A DNA stretch of 64,000 nucleotides from the NCBI GenBank assembly GCA_030148865.1, contig JASBSR010000029.1, positions 1-64,000 on the forward strand. The letters run 5' to 3'. Below the pieces are notes generated by a model. That model was not told where the DNA came from. It was given only the letters and a program-made list of their open reading frames with translations, and ran no database searches. Below, piece by piece: positions 62,725 through 64,000 of this stretch (position 1 is its first letter; the number at the start of each line of letters is the position of its first letter). The DNA comes from Gammaproteobacteria bacterium. GTDB taxonomy: Bacteria > Pseudomonadota > Gammaproteobacteria > SZUA-229. Position numbers and translations under genes: made by a program.

Positions 62725-63425
62725 ACATCAAAACTATTATCACCGATATCGAAGGCACGACCAGCTCAATTGCTTTTGTGCATGAAGTATTATTCCCATA
62801 TGCCAGCAAAATGCTGCCCATGTTTGTACGCCGGCATGCGCGGGATACAAATGTTGCGGACTTACTCAACGCCATACGACATGATGTCGGCGAACCTGAT
62901 GCCGATCTCGAACGTGTAATTGTGATTTTGCTAAAATGGATGCACGACGACAAAAAAGCCACGCCACTGAAAGCATTGCAGGGATTAATCTGGCAGCACG
63001 GCTATGCACATGCAGACTTTACCGGGCACGTCTATGAGGATGCCACACGAAATCTAAGGAACTGGCACAAGACTGGAATCAGCTTATATGTATACTCCAG
63101 CGGTTCGGTGCAGGCTCAACAGTTGTTGTTTGCTCACAGTGATGCTGGCGACCTGACACCTGTATTCAAAGGATATTTTGATACCCGTATCGGTCACAAG
63201 CGCGAAGCCAATGCTTATCGCGCGATCATTAGTCGCATCAATGTCGCCCCAGATAAAATACTTTTTTTATCTGATGTAGTCGAAGAACTCGATGCCGCGC
63301 GCGAAACTGGCATGCACACAGTTCAGCTCGTCCGCAACGACAAAATGCTCACCGGCTCACATCCCCAGGTAAGCAGTTTTGATGACATCCATATTTACCC
63401 ACCCTGTAACGAGGTGAAGCCATGA
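62721..63425 (+). CDS. mtnC: Enolase-phosphatase E1
   Basis: A 234-residue HAD-superfamily enzyme: DIEGTTSSIAFV, YVYSSGSVQAQQLLF, ILFLSDVVEELDAARETGMH. It enolises and dephosphorylates diketo-methylthiopentyl-1-phosphate to acireductone. Overlaps mtnB and mtnD by 4 bp on both sides. Confidence 0.96.
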   Translation: MNIKTIITDIEGTTSSIAFVHEVLFPYASKMLPMFVRRHARDTNVADLLNAIRHDVGEPDADLERVIVILLKWMHDDKKATPLKALQGLIWQHGYAHADFTGHVYEDATRNLRNWHKTGISLYVYSSGSVQAQQLLFAHSDAGDLTPVFKGYFDTRIGHKREANAYRAIISRINVAPDKILFLSDVVEELDAARETGMHTVQLVRNDKMLTGSHPQVSSFDDIHIYPPCNEVKP

Positions 63426-63967
63426 GTGCACTCACAATTTATTCTGACGCTGCGGCCACGCAGATTTTACTGCAAAGCGATGATTTTGAGACCATTAAAT
63501 ATAAACTCGGTACAGCTGGAATTTGCTTCACCCGCTGGTATAGCGATACCAGTATTGCGGCAGATGCCGATAACGACAGCATACTCACAGCGTACAAAAC
63601 TGAAATCGACAAACTGGTCGCGGAACAGGGCTATCAAAGCTATGATGTCGTCAGCATGAGCCCTGACCATCCACAAAAAGCCGAATTTAGAAACAAGTTT
63701 CTTGCTGAGCACTGTCATAGCGAAGATGAAGTGCGTTTTTTTGTGCGTGGTCAGGGTCTGTTTGCACTGCACATTGAAGATAAAGTTTATGCCCTGCTGT
63801 GCGAAAAAGATGACCTGATTTCCGTACCAGCGAACACCCGTCACTGGTTTGACATGGGTTCAAACCCGGTATTTACCGCAATTCGATTGTTCAACAATCC
63901 CGATGGCTGGGTCGCGCATTTTACTGGTAATGATATTGCCAGTCGTTTTCCGGGACTGGACAACTAA
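63422..63967 (+). CDS. mtnD: Acireductone dioxygenase
   Basis: A 181-residue cupin enzyme, last step before keto-methylthiobutyrate. Metal ligands are in HCHSEDEVRFFVRGQG and NTRHWFDMG. Depending on metal (Fe or Ni) it makes the methionine precursor or an off-path product. End of the mtnBCD operon within the window. Confidence 0.95.
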   Translation: MSALTIYSDAAATQILLQSDDFETIKYKLGTAGICFTRWYSDTSIAADADNDSILTAYKTEIDKLVAEQGYQSYDVVSMSPDHPQKAEFRNKFLAEHCHSEDEVRFFVRGQGLFALHIEDKVYALLCEKDDLISVPANTRHWFDMGSNPVFTAIRLFNNPDGWVAHFTGNDIASRFPGLDN

Positions 63968-63970
63968 TCC

Positions 63971-64000
63971 ATGCAAAATCTGGTTGCTACTGCACTGCGT
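63971..64000 (+). CDS. Possible start of a further gene, cut by the window edge
   Basis: An ATG 3 bp after the mtnD stop opens a frame (MQNLVATALR) that runs off the edge. Too short to identify; the tight spacing suggests another gene of the salvage operon. Confidence 0.3.
   Translation, partial: MQNLVATALR

Noticed and set aside
1-64000. CRISPR arrays, rRNA, tRNA genes and prophage
   Set aside because: No regularly spaced direct repeats, no tRNA-like folds and no phage structural genes were recognised on reading; a dedicated tRNA search was not possible.

Overview
The window reads as a chromosomal segment of a gammaproteobacterium. Evidence: rluE, a three-subunit proton-pumping transhydrogenase, NhaA, PriA, GlcDEF, MtnBCD and EptA-like genes of gammaproteobacterial type, dense coding, moderate GC, short ATGA overlaps. 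No rRNA, tRNA or CRISPR array was recognised. The species cannot be named from this sequence.

Layout. 1-2.5 kb is an accessory edge: a wrecked REP-associated transposase, an AT-rich outer-membrane barrel protein and a MITE-like repeat. 2.5-12 kb holds small conserved genes, a copper module (AraC/HMA regulator, CopZ, CopA and a stranded cupredoxin anchor), NhaA, a zinc alcohol dehydrogenase, a second MITE copy, a CDGSH protein and a TPR protein. 12-20.7 kb holds nucleic-acid genes (5'-3' exonuclease, RluE, a pyrimidine-dimer glycosylase fused to DUF1722), a HIT-like phosphorylase, an orphan ParA, pntAA-AB-B, hemH and a DUF523 protein. 20.8-33 kb, all on the minus strand, is the most unusual part. 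34-57.6 kb is entirely plus strand: priA, argS, a SPOR protein, a TRAP transporter with TatT, fadD, an HD-GYP protein, an eptA/PAP2 pair, malyl-CoA lyase with malate-CoA ligase, a J-protein, a decayed toxin-antitoxin pair, a Rieske protein and a TrpD2-like protein. 57.6-64 kb has a frameshifted thioesterase, glcDEF and the methionine-salvage genes mtnBCD.

The 20.8-33 kb block encodes an NtrC-type two-component system, a porin, a triheme cytochrome, a small CxC secreted protein, a pentaheme lipoprotein, a tandem-rhodanese lipoprotein, then TusA-YeeE/YedE-TusA and three DsrE-like proteins. I read four sigma-54 promoters (-24/-12, all with exact spacing) in its intergenic gaps. Each is preceded by a pair of TTGCAA/TTGCAT-centred sites 36 or 39 bp apart. 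These look like enhancers for the NtrC-type regulator encoded in the same block. One of the promoters drives an unrecognised 74-residue protein. The gene content resembles the extHIJKL outer-membrane conduit of Geobacter plus a selenium/sulfur carrier set. My inference is a sigma-54-controlled system for handling a chalcogen compound (selenite/selenate, tellurite, thiosulfate or sulfur) at the cell envelope.

Between the fructosamine-kinase-like gene and priA there is an AT-rich gap of about 800 bp with two perfect DnaA boxes. It sits where gene orientation switches from minus to plus, so it is a candidate replication origin that needs a genome-wide skew test. Central metabolism in the right half links glycolate oxidation to glyoxylate with malyl-CoA lyase and malate-CoA ligase.
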